Source of the DNA: Hetaerina americana
Lineage: Eukaryota > Arthropoda > Insecta > Odonata > Calopterygidae
Direction of reading: 5' to 3'
Length of the DNA stretch: 64,000 bases
Assembly: GCA_022747635.1 (NCBI GenBank)
Contig: JAKTNV010000008.1
Coordinates: forward strand, 1,963,001-2,027,000
Part shown: positions 49,169 through 63,349 of the stretch, in pieces
Numbering within the stretch: the stretch's first letter is position 1
How the letters are laid out: each line of letters starts with the position of its first letter
Program-made: the position numbers and the translations under genes
The notes under the pieces: model-generated
Seen by the model: only the letters and a program-made list of their open reading frames with translations
What the model was told of the DNA's origin: nothing
Database searches by the model: none

Positions 49169-52100
49169 TGCATGGTATTTTTTTAGATTTCCTAGCCGAA
49201 GTGGTGTGTGTTGGAAAATGTCGAGATTCTGTCGATTTATCTTCCTATCGCAGTCTTAATAAACTGTTTTTCATTTTCCCGCACAAATTTTAGCAAAGCC
49301 TAATCCTATGCTGTAGCGCCATCCTTGAAACTTAGCACCTTTGGCCTTGGAAGATGTTCAGTCGAGGCAACCGCGGTTGGCCTCTATGGGAAAAGGATCC
49401 AGAGGGTAAAAATTGTGTCATTTCATATTATGTCTCTGCAAACTTCGTACTACTACTTAATGGAGGTCAACCTTGAAAATATCGCTGCCTTAACGAATCA
49501 GCACAGGAGTTTCTCGTTTCGCATCAATTGGGGGTTGTTACGTATACGTGTTTTTTTGACGCATATTTGCACCAAAAGCTGTTATAAAATGTAGCGGATT
49601 GAGATCCATCGTCGAAGGATATTGTTTCGAGGTTCATTGTATTGATGTTAACTTTTTTTGTTGTGGCAGACGCATTTCTCTAAGAATTTTTTTGTCTCTT
49701 AATGTCTCGGCGTGATTCGTTGTCAAACCTTGTGCCACGAATCACTTCTTTTTCGTCGCTCTCTTCATGAATTATTAATGAAGAGTTGCTATTATCCGGA
49801 ATTAATCAACTTGTTTCCCAACCACCTCACGAACGCATTCCGATTAACCATTGAATGAGTCCAAGGCAGGTATTTCCCATTCTTTTCACCTGTTAATATT
49901 TTAATGGAACGTAAATATTTGGCTGTTTTTAGTCATTCCAGGCAAAAAAAAAGGATATCACAAGGGAATGTATGAGTGATTTTAGTCATTTTGTTGTCCA
50001 GTTATTACAAGAACTGTATTGTAACAAATTTTCCGAAACGCTGTTATTGAATGCCTCGACAATCTGAAAAAAGCCGAGAAAACGTTGGAAGTATATGGGT
50101 TTTGTGAGAATTCTATCGATGAAAGTTGCTCATTTTGTGATAATTCCAAATCATTTGATTGATTTCACCCACCCCCAAATTTTCCAAAACATGCGTACTA
50201 TATAGACTGGACATCGACAGAGAACGTGGGTGGGGAGTTTCACTTTCATAAATCCTCCCTGGAAATTTCGTCCAGCATTTTGGTTTTGGAAACCTGGAAA
50301 TGAGAAAGAAATGTGCGTGTCAGAAACTGTCGCAATACTGCTCGTAATCTTTTCTCCAAATTATTTTGGCGTCGTTTTAATTCATCCCACGTGATCCGTA
50401 TCGTTACGAAGGCATGTCTCGCACCCGGTGTACTTTTGCCCGTTGCTTTCGCAGAAGAAGTCATTGGCGCCCGAGGGAGGGGGGAGTCCTGTTTTAATGG
50501 ATGAGAAGTTGGATGTCGTGTGAGCGATTTGCCGAGTTGGATGCGAGTTTGTTGGACGCGGAGGGAGTCAAAGAGTCGTCGTTCGTGTCTGGGACGTCAA
50601 AATATTTTTCCGACCTGCCAAGCGTGCCGTGAAAGGTTGAGCTAACGGGTCGTCGTGATTCTTGTCTCTCGCAAGGACAATGACCAAATGAACATCTGTA
50701 TGTATCACGCGAGACAAATGACTCTCGAAATTCCTTGTCACCGTCAAGGCGTCCGGGGCACTTCTACCCCTTCGTACAAATTCACGTGCACTCGCGGAAG
50801 ATGTGGGAGGAATGAAAAGAACATGTTTTTAAAAGTGAGGGCACTCATCAAGGATTTCGGTTGCCAATAATGTGTTATGTATCCATTCGAAATAAGCTTT
50901 TAGTTGTTTCTTTGGTCATAATTCAATACGTAAATAATTTTTGCTTTAATGTCACGACCATCTTAATCTCTTTTTTGCCTTCCTTCTTTTATGTTTTATT
51001 TAGATGATTAATTAAGAAATATCGTGGTGAAAAAATAGGGGAATGTGCACAAAAAAAGTCTTTACTGAAATTACTTTAATATTTAGTGAGCTATTGAGAT
51101 TCTCGTCGTAATTCGTATTTTAAAGATTAAACACGAGACAGAGAAAACCCCTCCTCCCGTTTGTGAAGCCCCGATGTCAAATGGCATTATGAATCAGTAC
51201 GGCATTCTATAGGGATGGATGCGCCAAGTTTGGTGTAAAATACCTTCGATAACGGTGGGAGCATGAAAAAATGAGTGATTGAATTGAACGAAAAATTAGA
51301 ATTTCGTCCTTCGATAAAATAGCGGCGAATAAAGATCGATGGGTAAAAGACTAACCTGGAAGAGAAGGATTTATTGCAATTCTTTCGGAAACATTTGTTG
51401 CAAGGATTTTGGCCTCGTGGAGTTCGATCTCGAGCCTGCATCCCTGCGCCCTCCCTCGGCTACGTCCCCTTCTCCGCCCCTGGCGTTCACCGCGTTCGGC
51501 TCTTCGAAGTCCCATTTGAGGGAGGATCCGGAAGACCCGGAACCGCAGTCCTGGGTTGGATTATCACGAGACACTTCTGTTTAAGGATAAATTGTCCCGA
51601 AGCATTTTACCCCCATTTCGCGAAAAAGCGCCCCTCTCCCACTCCTTTGGTCCGGTTGTCCAGACTCCGGGAGGGCCGTCGCCCCTGGTTTGGACATGGA
51701 TTCACGGTCCTCCGAAGTGGGGACGCTGTCGCTCATAGCTCCGGAGGCCATCTGGTTTAGTTTTGGTAGAATACCTCAGTTTTGGACTATATATCCAGAG
51801 TAAATCACCCTTGACACTTGGGACATTTCTGGGATTACTCTCTGGTCGGGCGGCGTAGTGGCCATTTGGGTAGCAAGTTCGGCTTCCGGTAAGTTGGGCT
51901 TTCTGGTATTAATCCGCTTGACGTTAATCGAGTGCTCAAACTAATCAAATCAAATTGGCGGCGTTTTTGTGGAAACTGTAGCATCCCAGCCTAAAGAATG
52001 CAGCTTCCCTGCCTGAGTATGTGAATTCCATATGCTGTACTATGGGTCCTGCTTATTAAATTTACGTGCGTGTTAGCATAATATATACTGGGGCTTTGTA

Positions 52101-54560
52101 TTACGCGATAATATTGCCGTAGTGTGATGTGTGTCCTCTTCCCCCGACATAACAATTGTCGAATCAGTGACCGCAAGTGTGCTGATGTGCTGAAATGTCT
52201 GGGACATTGTTTGGTCAGCTATTGTGAGACATGGATGTTAGCGCGTCATGGTTCTGAGATTATACAGAATAGTGATGAATTTGAGATGAGCGAAGGAAAA
52301 TATTCATTATACAATGATGATTAATTATTATTCTTCATCGTCTGGAAAAGTTAACTATGTGAAAAATCACTCGTTGGTGACGCAATTTTGTAAATCATCC
52401 TGTTTAAAAAATAATGGAAAAAAAACTGCCTTAGCATTAGGTTTCTGAAGTTCCGTCGTACTTTAAAGTTTTGGAATTTCCTGCGAACTGCTCGGTAAAC
52501 ATTTTGAATAAATTCAACGATTAACCGTTCGGAAAACACAATGCTTTTCATCCTAGTTTAAAAGTAATCCTTAATAGATATTGAAAGTGTAAACTTATGG
52601 GACTCACATCTCAAAATATACCTTGCTCGTGTGATGTTTTCAGAGTTGTATGTGGTTGATAAGGTTTTCAAACGGTCAATATACGTGTATTAATTCATTT
52701 GTTTTTTACGGAAGGATGTATATGCAGAATATCGGTTGAAATGTGGTTGTGTAAGAGATTTGAGTGATGAAGAGAATTGTGGTAGGGAATTCCTTCAATG
52801 GTAAGTCATCCCAAGAATATGTTTTCTAAAAAATTATTGTGCAAAGGAACCTAAAAAAAGTTGGGAAAAAGAAATTATCCGTAAATTTCGCAAGTATTGT
52901 CAGAGAATGGAATAGTTTTCAGAATACCTCGATGGTCTTGCTCGTTTTTTCAGTAATGTTCATCAACCAATGAGAACGTGGGAATACGAGCTTATAGGAA
53001 TCGTTCAAGTAATATCGGAAGACGAAGAATTGAAACGGCTTTCCGAGGAAAAGGAGGATTGGTAGGCCAAAGAAGAGATAAGACGGCCAGGTATTTCAAC
53101 TGTATTGGTCCTTTAATTACCGTACTGGATCTTGAAGTGGGCATAAGTAGTCATGACTGGAGGCAGATGGGTAAGGTTGACTCACCCCTGCGATCCCGCC
53201 GGAGTCGGATTAATTAATCCGTTGAAAAAGAAGTGATCGCTGAAATACAGCCTTCGACTATCAAGTGAGGCACTTGGATTTCATTTCGTAAGGATGGAAA
53301 ACAAACCAAGAAATGTTGGGCGTGGGAGAAGGGGTGGAGGGAAGAGAAATTCGGAAGGATGTAGAGCGGGCGAATGCAGGAGATGACGAGAGGGAATGAG
53401 GTGTTGAAGAAGAATGATATAGACGGGAAAATCTTGGGAGAGGCGGGATACAGGGAAGGAAATAAGATGTATTTTGAGTCTGAAGAAAGTATGCAGAGCC
53501 AAAGGAGTCGATGTAATATAAAATAATGGGGTTAAGGGTATTCGAATGTCTAGCTTAGCAGGGCTTAGAGGTGCAGCTGTGGTGATTATTGAACGAGTCT
53601 ATCGGAAACTTCCCTTAACCCATTAGACTACTGCCACTTACAATTATTATATCCCGTCCCCTAGATTTCGTGCTCTCACGTCCGTCTGCCCCTGCGTCGC
53701 TCTCCTCTGTCCCAGCGAGCGGGTCGCTGCACCCGTTCTCTCCTCCCCCGCTCACCCCTCTCCCTCGCACGACGTCACCCGGCGTGGGAAATGTCCAGAT
53801 CTCCTTCGAAGCAGGCTCTATTTTCCCTGCTCCTAGCTCTGGCTTCCCCGGCTCGTCCCTCTCTCTCTAGCGCGTTGGAAATCTTCGCGCCTCCACTGAG
53901 ACGGTGAAAGCTACGTCGGACTCTCTCGAGTGCGGGCGGGATTTCTACATAAACTCCGCGGCCCATTACGGTTGACTCGCCCTGATTGCTTTCGAAGCTG
54001 TGAGACGGGCCGCCCTCGTCACGAGGTGCGTCCGCTATTTCGTATCTCACTCTACAACGTCTTGGAACAAGCGACCGTCGAGTTCCTCCCGACGAGGTGT
54101 GTGTGCCTTATTGGATTCGAAACATATCCATCATTGTTACGTCGTTTCAATTATGTGCCCACTCCAATTGCACTTGAGTCATTTTTTTCGGGGATTTTTT
54201 GCCCTGGAAAAGTATTCTTGTGGAAGAATTACGGAGTTTGATGCTTATAATGTTTTTTGTTGCCGTCGGTAGATATGCTTGTTTTTCATTAAAAAAGTTA
54301 TCAACGTGTTTTAAAATTTGGTTTTGGTGAAGAAATCAGTAACGTTCATGTTGGAGCTGAGAGGAATGGGTGAAGATGGGCGTGAAATTAGCACAGTAAA
54401 TGCGAAACAATATGTAGGCTGTAAATCAACGTAAACATTTTTACATATGTGACAGGGCCCATCTGAATGTTCTTTGTGGAGTAGTATTCACCAACTGGGT
54501 ATGGGCTACGCCTAATTCTGGATTTCTGTAAGACGACGGATATTTGAACAAGCCTAGTGA
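49169..54560. other. non-coding
   Basis: No supported gene. A degenerate tRNA-like stretch near 51848-51920 is too weak to call, and a GC-rich C/T stretch lies at 53670-53780. Confidence 0.45.
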
Positions 54561-54720
54561 CGTGATTGGGCGTGGGATGAAAGGATATTAGCAAGGAGGA
54601 ATGATAGAAGGCAGGAAAAGTGGATGGTGGAAGGATTCAATAAAAGGTAGCGAGGTGTTGAATGCTGTCGTGAAAAGGAAATATCTGGGTAAACGAATAG
54701 AGGAGATGCATTATGGCTAA
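54561..54720 (+). pseudogene. LINE family A, decayed C-terminal fragment
   Basis: On the plus strand the frame at 54561-54647 reads WAWDERILARRNDRRQEKWM, and after a +1 frameshift the frame from 54646 reads GSEVLNAVVKRKYLGKRIEE. These align in order with VGEERGLLGAILWRQEKWM and GSGMLKTVIEGRMLGKRGKG of the family A copy at 11384-12280. It is an old, frameshifted relic. Confidence 0.55.
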
Positions 54721-57700
54721 TTGAACGGTGCGTGGTGCCGAGAGTGCATAAATAGCTCTGACAAAAAGGCAGAAAATTTAGCTTTGGAGGGCTCTTCAAA
54801 TACTTCTTCAGCCTCCGCACCTAATGTCACATTTAACGCAACTAATTGTTACGACGAGCTGTAACTGTCATGACCGTGAGAGTTGGACAGGGAGGAGAGC
54901 GGTGATAGAAGTTAGGATATTCTATGAAGACGGTTAGGAAGTGAGTTGGCAATGGGATGGAATGGGAGTGGTTGGAAACTTATTTTTACCTTAAATCTCG
55001 CGATTGGTTGGTGGTATCCATGATTTTCCTCTTCCATTCATTGCTATTGGTTTTTAGTATTTTCATCTCCTTGAGAGTTTTTGCTCAAACATTCTTTTTT
55101 AATAGTTTTGTGCATTCTAGTCATCGATCTCTTTCCCTTTCTTTCTTCGTATTCATCGACAGTGATTTCGCTGTGTCCAGTCCGCTTTTCTTTTTTTATT
55201 GGGTGCTATAACTTTCTTCTCTCGCCATCTTTGAGATGTATTCATTGCTCGCATTATACATCCAAAGTGTGTTTACTGGCCTAATCAAGCTCCACATTTT
55301 AAAGGCCTGTCCTCTTTTTTATCTTTTCGGAACCGTTCAGTTTTGGAAGGGTCGGGGATGTGGTTAATCGGTTAAAGAATTAAAATGAATACTGCGTATA
55401 AAGCTTTTTACAAACGTCCTATTGGCATCGAGGCTAATGTTTTAAGATTTTCATTACTGCTTTCTGTCACTTAAAGCAATTCTTGCTGGAGCTAGTCCAC
55501 GACATATGTACTATACATTTTCCTTATTGAGTGATTATATATCTCGTAAAACGAGCAAGGCTCGGTTTGAGTAAGTTCAGGATGGAAGCTGAAGTGTTAA
55601 AGGGAAAATGTGTTTTTGATAAATGGTGCTTTTTCTGTGCAAGTGCCATAGAAATTCGAACGATGAATAATAGTTTTCAGAGACGTTATGCTGTGGTAAC
55701 ATTGGCTACGCGAGGTTTCACTGGATACTCAACTGGTTGACGCCGGTCAAAAGATGTCGGTGTATGCTGTCATCTTGGGGTGTGGGTGCGAAGGGTGGGG
55801 GCAGAGACCGAGCGCTCTCTCTCGGAATGCGACTCTCGAACGGGGACACGACTCGCGCCCCCCGACACCGTCTGGACGGAGGATGGAACCCCCTGCCCGC
55901 GTCCACCGGCGGGTGTCGCGCGTTCATCTCTCCGCGCTCTCACCTACCACGGCCCTCCCTTCACGACGGCTCACTTTCCAGCCGCCCAATCTGCTCGATT
56001 TCCTCCTCTCTTCTACGGGAAGGCGACTCGCGGTGCCGAGGAGGGGGGGGCGGAGAAAGAAATGGGGAATGAGATCCATTTCACCCGCAGTGCTTGCTCA
56101 CTTTCTTGTCGTTGTACACCTCGTGGAGTCCTTTAATCCTGGGTATCTCGGTCCCAATGCGAGGTGGATCGAGATGCGTTGAGGGAGATGGGGGGAGGGG
56201 CGGTTGTCTCCCGCTCGTGAATCCGAATCGACTCCGCCGATTTCGCGAGTCATGGCCACTCCGTCGTTGTAGACATGGACAATCAGTCCAACCTTTATCA
56301 TAATGCGTATGTTACCTTGATGTGATGAAATGAAATTATTTTTGCTCTTTTCGTGAGGTGCCAATGACATTTTCCAGTTCGTGAGTTGTGCTATTAAATG
56401 CCATTTACGTTCACTTTTTCTATTTCTGTATGAGATGATGCCTCTGCAAATTATCACGTATTGCTCCAATGAAAATTAACTTGACACGAAATATCATTGG
56501 ATGTGCTTAATGCATTTTATACTGCAGAAGTGCAATTTGTGTAATGTTATATCCTAACCATATATTGACTTAATGCATATTGAATCTCATATTGGTCTTA
56601 GTGATTCATCCAGCGCTATAGCACATAAAACATTATGAATTCTACCGGTTCTTTTATGTTGCGTACCCATCAGTGCGTATTTCCTAAGAGCCTGAAATCA
56701 AATATCGGTCTCATGACTGACCTATTGTGATCAGTCTTTAAGACGCGTTCAGTTAATAATTCCCACAATTTTATCCTTTTGATCAATCATTTTTTTCTGA
56801 CTGCTTCGACTTTTGTTTCACGAATTCTTCTAGTGTGAAAATTCAGCCTAAAGCAGCCCACTGTTTTTTCCGACCATTATCTTTACGGCCTGACACGACT
56901 TGACCTCTTTGTTAGCGTTCCCGTCGTACGGTTGTTTTTCAAGCAAGACGTAAGACGAAGGATTCGATGCCTTTTGAAGTTCTCCGTCTGACGGTGTGGC
57001 GGACGGGTGTGGGAGCGAGAGGGGGGCATTTACACTCCTCCACGCTCGAATGACCGCGGCGAGTGTGCAAGGGACTTGCTTTGCCTCTTTCGTCCGTGAT
57101 TTCTCCGTGGAGGAATCAGTGTGCGTCCATCCGCCAGCCATTGCACGGGATTTCATTTTTTTAAGGGCAGCATTGGGAACGGATTCCTTTCTCGTCGTCT
57201 ACGAAGTTTTGCCACGGATGTGCTCATTTTGCATTCGAAAATGTTCAATTTTTTCTGACAAATTTCATAGCCTTTAATGTTTTACAAAATAAACTACTCT
57301 AGTAATATAAAAAGATTGAAAGATAGGGATCGGCCTCGCAACTTGCCCTAGTCGTTGAAAATGCGGAAAACACCCTAGTATAATAATTGTCATTCCACTT
57401 CAGTTGTGCATTTGTTTCTAGTTTATCGTGTCGGTTACATTCGTTTTGTACCCAAAATGCTCAGCATTCCATTTTCTGTTGATATTTTAAACTTGTATTA
57501 CAACGGAGATGACTGGTTTTATCTGTATATTTTATTTAACTTTTCGTAATGAGCTATTAGTAAAGTATAGGCATTTTTGGCTTAGTAGCCATTATTTATT
57601 GAGGAATTGAGTTTTAAATAAACATCTTCATCGCTCATCTCTTCACTCTCGCCATGTGGGCGATATGTAATTGTTTGTATGCCATAAAAGTGTAGAAATG

Positions 57701-60700
57701 TGCTTTGATTAAAAATGCGTCGTAATATTCCGGATTTCCTGGAAAGGAATTGCCTTGCGTTATGTCGTTGAAAGAGAGAGAGGTCGGTCTTAATACGAAT
57801 CATCATTACATCATCGAGAGTGCTTGCGTGCGCCCGATTGCATTGCCTTGGGGAGTGAATTGTAGCTTGCCATAAATGGGATTCCTCAAATATCGCGTGG
57901 CCTTGACTTCCTGGTGATATTATTTGCATCTCTGTTAAGTGCACGTAAAGGGTTTTGTAGTTCGCATTGAAATCATGTGAGTTAGCTCCGTGGATGATGT
58001 ACTCGTATTAGCAGTACTTTTGCTGTGAGTGAAAAACGGGCCGTGGTATACATCAATGTGCTCTTGAACGCTTCATATATTCCTTTTCTGCTCCTTGAAA
58101 CACTTCATGCAGTGATATATTTCGGGTATTACGTTTTCGTTATTACACAAGAAATAGCACAACTTTTGTGTCTCATTTTTAACATTGGTACGTTGTTGTG
58201 TGTATTCCTTATTTTTAATATCTTTATTTTGAAATTTTCATGTAGACCGTCACGGTTGTTTGAAAATTATCGAGGTACTTTTAACGGGTTATGAGATATT
58301 GTTGTACATTCCGTGCGTTTTTGCAGTTCATTAGAGGGATTAAATTCATTAAAACATTGGAGTTAAATGCCTTAATAATTTAGTCCATAAAAAAGCTAAC
58401 TCATTAGATTTTTAAGTACTGCCTCCTAGACCGGCATTTCGATATTTTTATCATATTCAGCATTTCGCAACTTGAAGAACTGCAGTCAATCGAGTTATTT
58501 CATTTTGGCGGTCCTGCGTGTCGGAGATTCAAACGCTCGAATTTGTTGGCAGGCAAACGGAGAAGGAAGGGTTTCTCTATTCTCTGTTACATTTACCTAG
58601 TATTTTTTGTGCATTATGGAAAAAATAACTATTGTATTTTTAACCCCTTATCTTCATTTCTGATGGTCGTATACAGCGTCAAAACAGTTAGTTGCGTGTG
58701 CGTGTATATCTTCTTTATTTCCTTCTGCAATGGCCATGTTATGTACTGGAAAGAAGTTCAGACAATTTTGAATTGTGCAATAGAACATTTTAATGCCAAA
58801 GACATGTACCATCTCCATCATATAACATGGTAGTATAAATTGAATAATCATTCTGGTCCTGCTAAGCCGGTCAGTTCTGGCTTGACAGCAGGTGCCACAT
58901 GAACAACAAAAAAAGATACCTTTAAAATGTTGCAATTGTACAACTACATATATTTTATTATACATTTATATTATAGGAAGCTTATGCAAAGAGGAGGGAG
59001 TTGATAACAAGCGTGTTAAGTGTGAATGCGAAGAAAAATGATTAGCTTGGCAATTGCTCCGGTAAAATTATTAGCATAGTCTCCGAAATGCGCCATTCTA
59101 AATTGGGAATGCAAATATTGCAGTAAAATTTGGCTTGCCAAAAATGAGAATAATTAGAGTGATTCGGAGTGGCCAAAATAGTACAAAATCTGTATTTGGT
59201 GCTTCTTGTGTTGTGTTTTGGCTGTTCCAAGCGACAGCATCGGTTGACACTATTGCAAAGAACCTTGTTACTCATATCAGTTCGCCTTTCATGCTGTTTT
59301 GCAGAGGACTATATTTGTACCTCAAGGTTGTTTCTCAAACTGAATACGAATCAATCTCTGATCGAACGAAGTATAGGCAGCGCGTTGGAAACACTTCGGT
59401 ATATTCCATTTGAAGGAGATTGTGTGGGGTGGGAGTCGTGCATTTATAACCGCAACTCTTGTACCTCCACTCAACGAAGCGTTACCCTCCCAAACGTCCT
59501 TTTGTTCTTCGTATTGCGTACCTTTTCCATGATGCCGAATAATTTCGAAAATTATAATATTTTGAAACCAATATTGGTTTTTCACGCCATGAATGTGATC
59601 ATTTTAAATGATCCGAAGCAAATACATGTATTTTCCTGGACCTAGCCAGGTTACATCATCCGTAGCGTATTCGAGATCTGATATTTTGGCTGCATTCTGC
59701 AATATTTGTATGCACCGCTCACTAATATGCGTTTGGAGAAATTAGCTTGCTTCCCGCTTGACAGGAGCATTAATCTAATCTTATTGCTTGGAGAGAAAAT
59801 ATCGTGAGGTACATTCGCAGCGATGGCGCAATCGCTGATGGCCGTCATCGGAGATGCTGTTGACACAGGTTGCCTACTCTTCTTCATTGTTTCCAAGCTT
59901 TTCCTTCCATCCCTCGTCTCTCTCTCTGTGTGGGGGAGGGGGACACTTCACGCCGACCTTTGCCTACGGTGGTGTGTCGCATTCCACACCCATGTTTTTG
60001 GAGGCGGAGGCCATGAGGTCAACGTCCATGAAATGATAGAATTTCCCCCTCATACTCTTCAATTCTGCATGACCTGTTTTGATATGGTGGAGGTCAGTGG
60101 TATAAATGGTTGTGGTTAATTTTTATTCCCTTAATTTTCGTTTGACAAAGAACTAATTTATTACGTGAATTAGCCCTTGTTTTGATTTTCATTTTCTTTC
60201 GGCATGTATACAAATTTGAACGTTGTTTGATAGTTTTTGACGAATGTTTTTCCCTACCTCTCCCATGTCACTCACCCATGCCACCTGGTGCTTGCACCCC
60301 CTGCCGCGCACCTTTTTGCTGGATCTCGGGGTATTTATGTGGATCTCGACGGAGGTTAAATGCGTCGCTGCATTCAGAAGGCCTCCCCGCTCTCCATAAC
60401 CTCCTCCTTGACTTCAGTTAGTGAGTGGGATTCGAGTGATTCGAATCGGTAATGCTCCCTCTCTGCGCAGCGATTTTCGGGTTGCACAGGGGGATCGACC
60501 CCTGTGCCAGGGCCCCGCTCGGAGGATGCGGTTGATGCGTGCCCTGAGAGGGAGGGTGTTTGGTTATGGGGGGCGAGGGGATGGCCATTGGGGTGGTGGG
60601 GTCGTATGTTTCATCCCATCCCCCCCAAGTGGTGCGCGCGGGTTCATCGATCGCTCCAAGCCACGTGACATCGGAGATTACTTGGAGCGATCCAGCCTCA

Positions 60701-62632
60701 GCATCCTCCCATTGTCATTCATTGGGATCCAGTGAAGGGCGAATGGACCCCATCCGCACCCTCTCCGTCCGCCCCTAAACTCCTCTTATTTCTTGTCGGG
60801 TAACCGAATGAAATCCGCTGTTGCACCGAATCAAATGAAATCTCCAATGGCGAAATCTAGCTCTTGGGGACTTCTTCGGATGGATTCATTTGTCATGCAG
60901 GCGTCGTGGAGAATTGTGGCTTGTTACCACGGAGACTGCACGGATTGATTTAGTTTCTGAATCCTTATAATATTTTATTTTGAGAATGGTTTTGATAATC
61001 TGGACTGCACTGGTGACTTTTTCGGACAATCGAATCTTTCTGTTTGAATTCGTCCGATTTCTGTGCCAATCAGTGGTCCCTTCGAGAAAAAAGAGGCGGG
61101 CAATCAATCGATGGCGTTAAATGTTATCCCTATCTAGGGGAGCGGTGCCCTATATTCTGCGCGGAAATACTGAAAAGTCATCTCGTATTCACGTTATACC
61201 CAATTAACCACTGGCGAAGTGTGTGGCAGGGGCTGCTTCCGTCCATACGGTGTAAGGTTGGGGCCACGTACCTAACATGTAAGACTGGTCGTTGCCATTA
61301 ATGTCTTATCATTTAAGGCTCTGGTAAATTTCGAGTACCTGATTCGTGGAGAAGGAAATTGGAGAGTGGATCGGTGATGAATCAGCTCACTTTTTTTTTA
61401 ATTTTGAAGAAATATTAAAACGAGTACGCAATACTGATAACATTCAATACGGAAGTGTACACGCTTCTGCGAAGACTCGGAGAGGAATCGCCGTGTCTTT
61501 GGAGATGAGAGACTCTTGACCTCCGATCGCGTTTTATTCTTTGGAGTAGGCGCTTGAAAATCTTCGGAGACGTCTGCGCCGGTGAGCAGTCGTCCCTCGC
61601 TGCGTGATTGAGCGAGCGTGCGTTTGGCGAGCAGTTGGCGTGCGTGAGTGTTCCGGGAGAGAGAGAGAGAGAGAGACGAAATCTCGACGACGCGACGCCC
61701 ACCGCCATGTTTAACCGACCACGTGTTCGGCACGCGACACGTGTTCCGCTCGCATCCCTCCCCTCCCCCAGTGTTTTGCGATCGCCATCCCGTCTCTCTC
61801 TCACCAGCTCGCACCCCATTCGGCACCAACGCTTATCCTCACCCACCCCCCCCCTCCCAACACCCCCCTTTCCCCCGGGCTCCCCCTGCCCCCGTCTCAT
61901 CGCCGTCTGGCTCTTACTTTGGTGGGGAATAGATTGGGGATGAGTGGGTGGGCGGTGGTGCACACCCCACACAGACGATGATTCACCAATTGACGTCTGA
62001 AACACCACCACCCTCCACCCCCTTTTTAACGGGAGACGTTTCTCTCTCTCTCCGTAGTAGGGGAAGCGTGAAGGGAGGTGCGGGAAGGGGTGAGCTCGGG
62101 GGGGATGGGGGAGGGAGACAGGAGGTGGGAAGAGGGTATGAGTGAGTTAGGGGGGTTTTGGAGATGATGGTTGGGTCCATTGGAGGGGGGGGAAGCGTCC
62201 TGCCGCCGCAGAGGCGTAGCGAGGATTTTGCGTCGTACCATGGGGGGGGGGATTGGTTGGAAGGGGGATGTGTTAGGAGTCATTTGGCTGTTTCCTGCTC
62301 TCGCGAGAAACCAGAGAGGTTCTCAAGGCTTGAAGAATAACTACCGGCACTCTTTTTTACCAGATCCTTGTGTTCGTATCCTAGTTATCAGAACTTCTTT
62401 AGCGTCACGTGGTGTACTAGTCCTCTTTGCCTAATCCTCTGCAAGGAATCTTCGCCTAATGTAAACTACCGATTTTGATAAAATTTCCAGACATTATTTC
62501 TTGTTATTTTCCAATAATGTCTACGACGTGCGAGTGAAATGAAATGTTTCGTATTAATTTAATTAATGCTGTTTCTCAGCGTGAACAGTTGGTGAGTGGG
62601 CACTCCTCGCTGTCGTGGCAGTTAATTAACAC
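54721..62632. other. non-coding; C/T- and G-rich tracts
   Basis: No supported exon. GC-rich stretches at 55770-56060 and 60450-60620 and a C/T-rich island at 61745-61905 followed by a G-rich stretch at 62040-62270 explain the long frames here. The AT-rich part, 56300-60200, holds nothing I recognise. Confidence 0.45.
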
Positions 62633-62784
62633 TTCCACCTGAAGGGTTTAATTTATCGCGACCATAGTTTCGATGCTACGCGCCGTCATCAGGAAACGTA
62701 CATCAACATTTTCCAACTTGTATAGTGATGATGAAGCGCAGCATCGAAACCATGGTCGTGAGATATTTAATCCTTTCGGTGGAA
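62633..62784. repeat. foldback element
   Basis: Two 58-bp arms (62633-62690 and 62727-62784) are inverted copies with 46 of 58 positions matching and no gaps, around a 36-base loop. Each arm contains a GATGA...GCATCGAAAC segment; read on the minus strand, the left arm has CTGATGA followed after 14 bases by GAAAC. The arms start TTCCACC and end GGTGGAA. Confidence 0.8.
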
Positions 62785-63349
62785 ATGCTAAGTTTCTTTT
62801 TATTATCATAATGAAGGAATTCCACAAAGTTAAACCTGAAACTGTTATGTGGCAGTTAATCCTTTTCGCCCGATCCTATGGAAGGAACCGTGGGCATTCA
62901 TTTATGGGTATCGCAGTGCAAGCAAGCACCGGCACCGATTCCTTGCCTAGAGTTTTCAGTCCAATCCCCTCCGTCCCCTTGTCCTAACGGCGACGCCCCC
63001 CTCAACCCCCTTAACTTCCCAACCCTCTCCGGTGATCGATATTATGATTTCGAACGTATCGCCGAGGCGTCTGCGGGGCGAAAAGCCGAGTGGCCTCCTC
63101 GGCCGTTTCGACGCCGGCAAGTGATCCGCTTTGGCAGTTGTTTCCCCCTGTTGCCATGCGTGTGGCGGGGCGGCGACATTTGACGTCCCGACGGCGTGCA
63201 AACTGGGGGGGGGGTATCCCCCCCTCCGACGTGAAACGGAGCTGAAATCGCCGAAACGCATCGATTGCTCATTTCGTATTTTGTTCGCGTTCTGCCACGA
63301 TAACTATATCCTGGGGAAAACACATTCGCGAAATTTGCGGAATAGCAAA

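Noticed and set aside
51848..51920. Another tRNA-like SINE head
   Set aside because: The A-box region is suggestive but the B box is too degenerate.
53300..53490. Possible further LINE family A C-terminal relic (EVLKKNDIDGKILGEAGYREG)
   Set aside because: Only one short motif resembles the family and the expected preceding motif is missing.
52976..53790. Two CGTGGGAA motifs (Su(H)/CSL-type sites) near 52977 and 53783, plus weaker ones elsewhere
   Set aside because: About two exact matches and about eight consensus matches are expected by chance in 64 kb, and they are not clustered near a promoter.
58025..58294. 89-codon hydrophobic frame suggestive of a membrane protein
   Set aside because: Hydrophobicity follows from T-rich sequence; no splice sites, homology or conserved motif support it.
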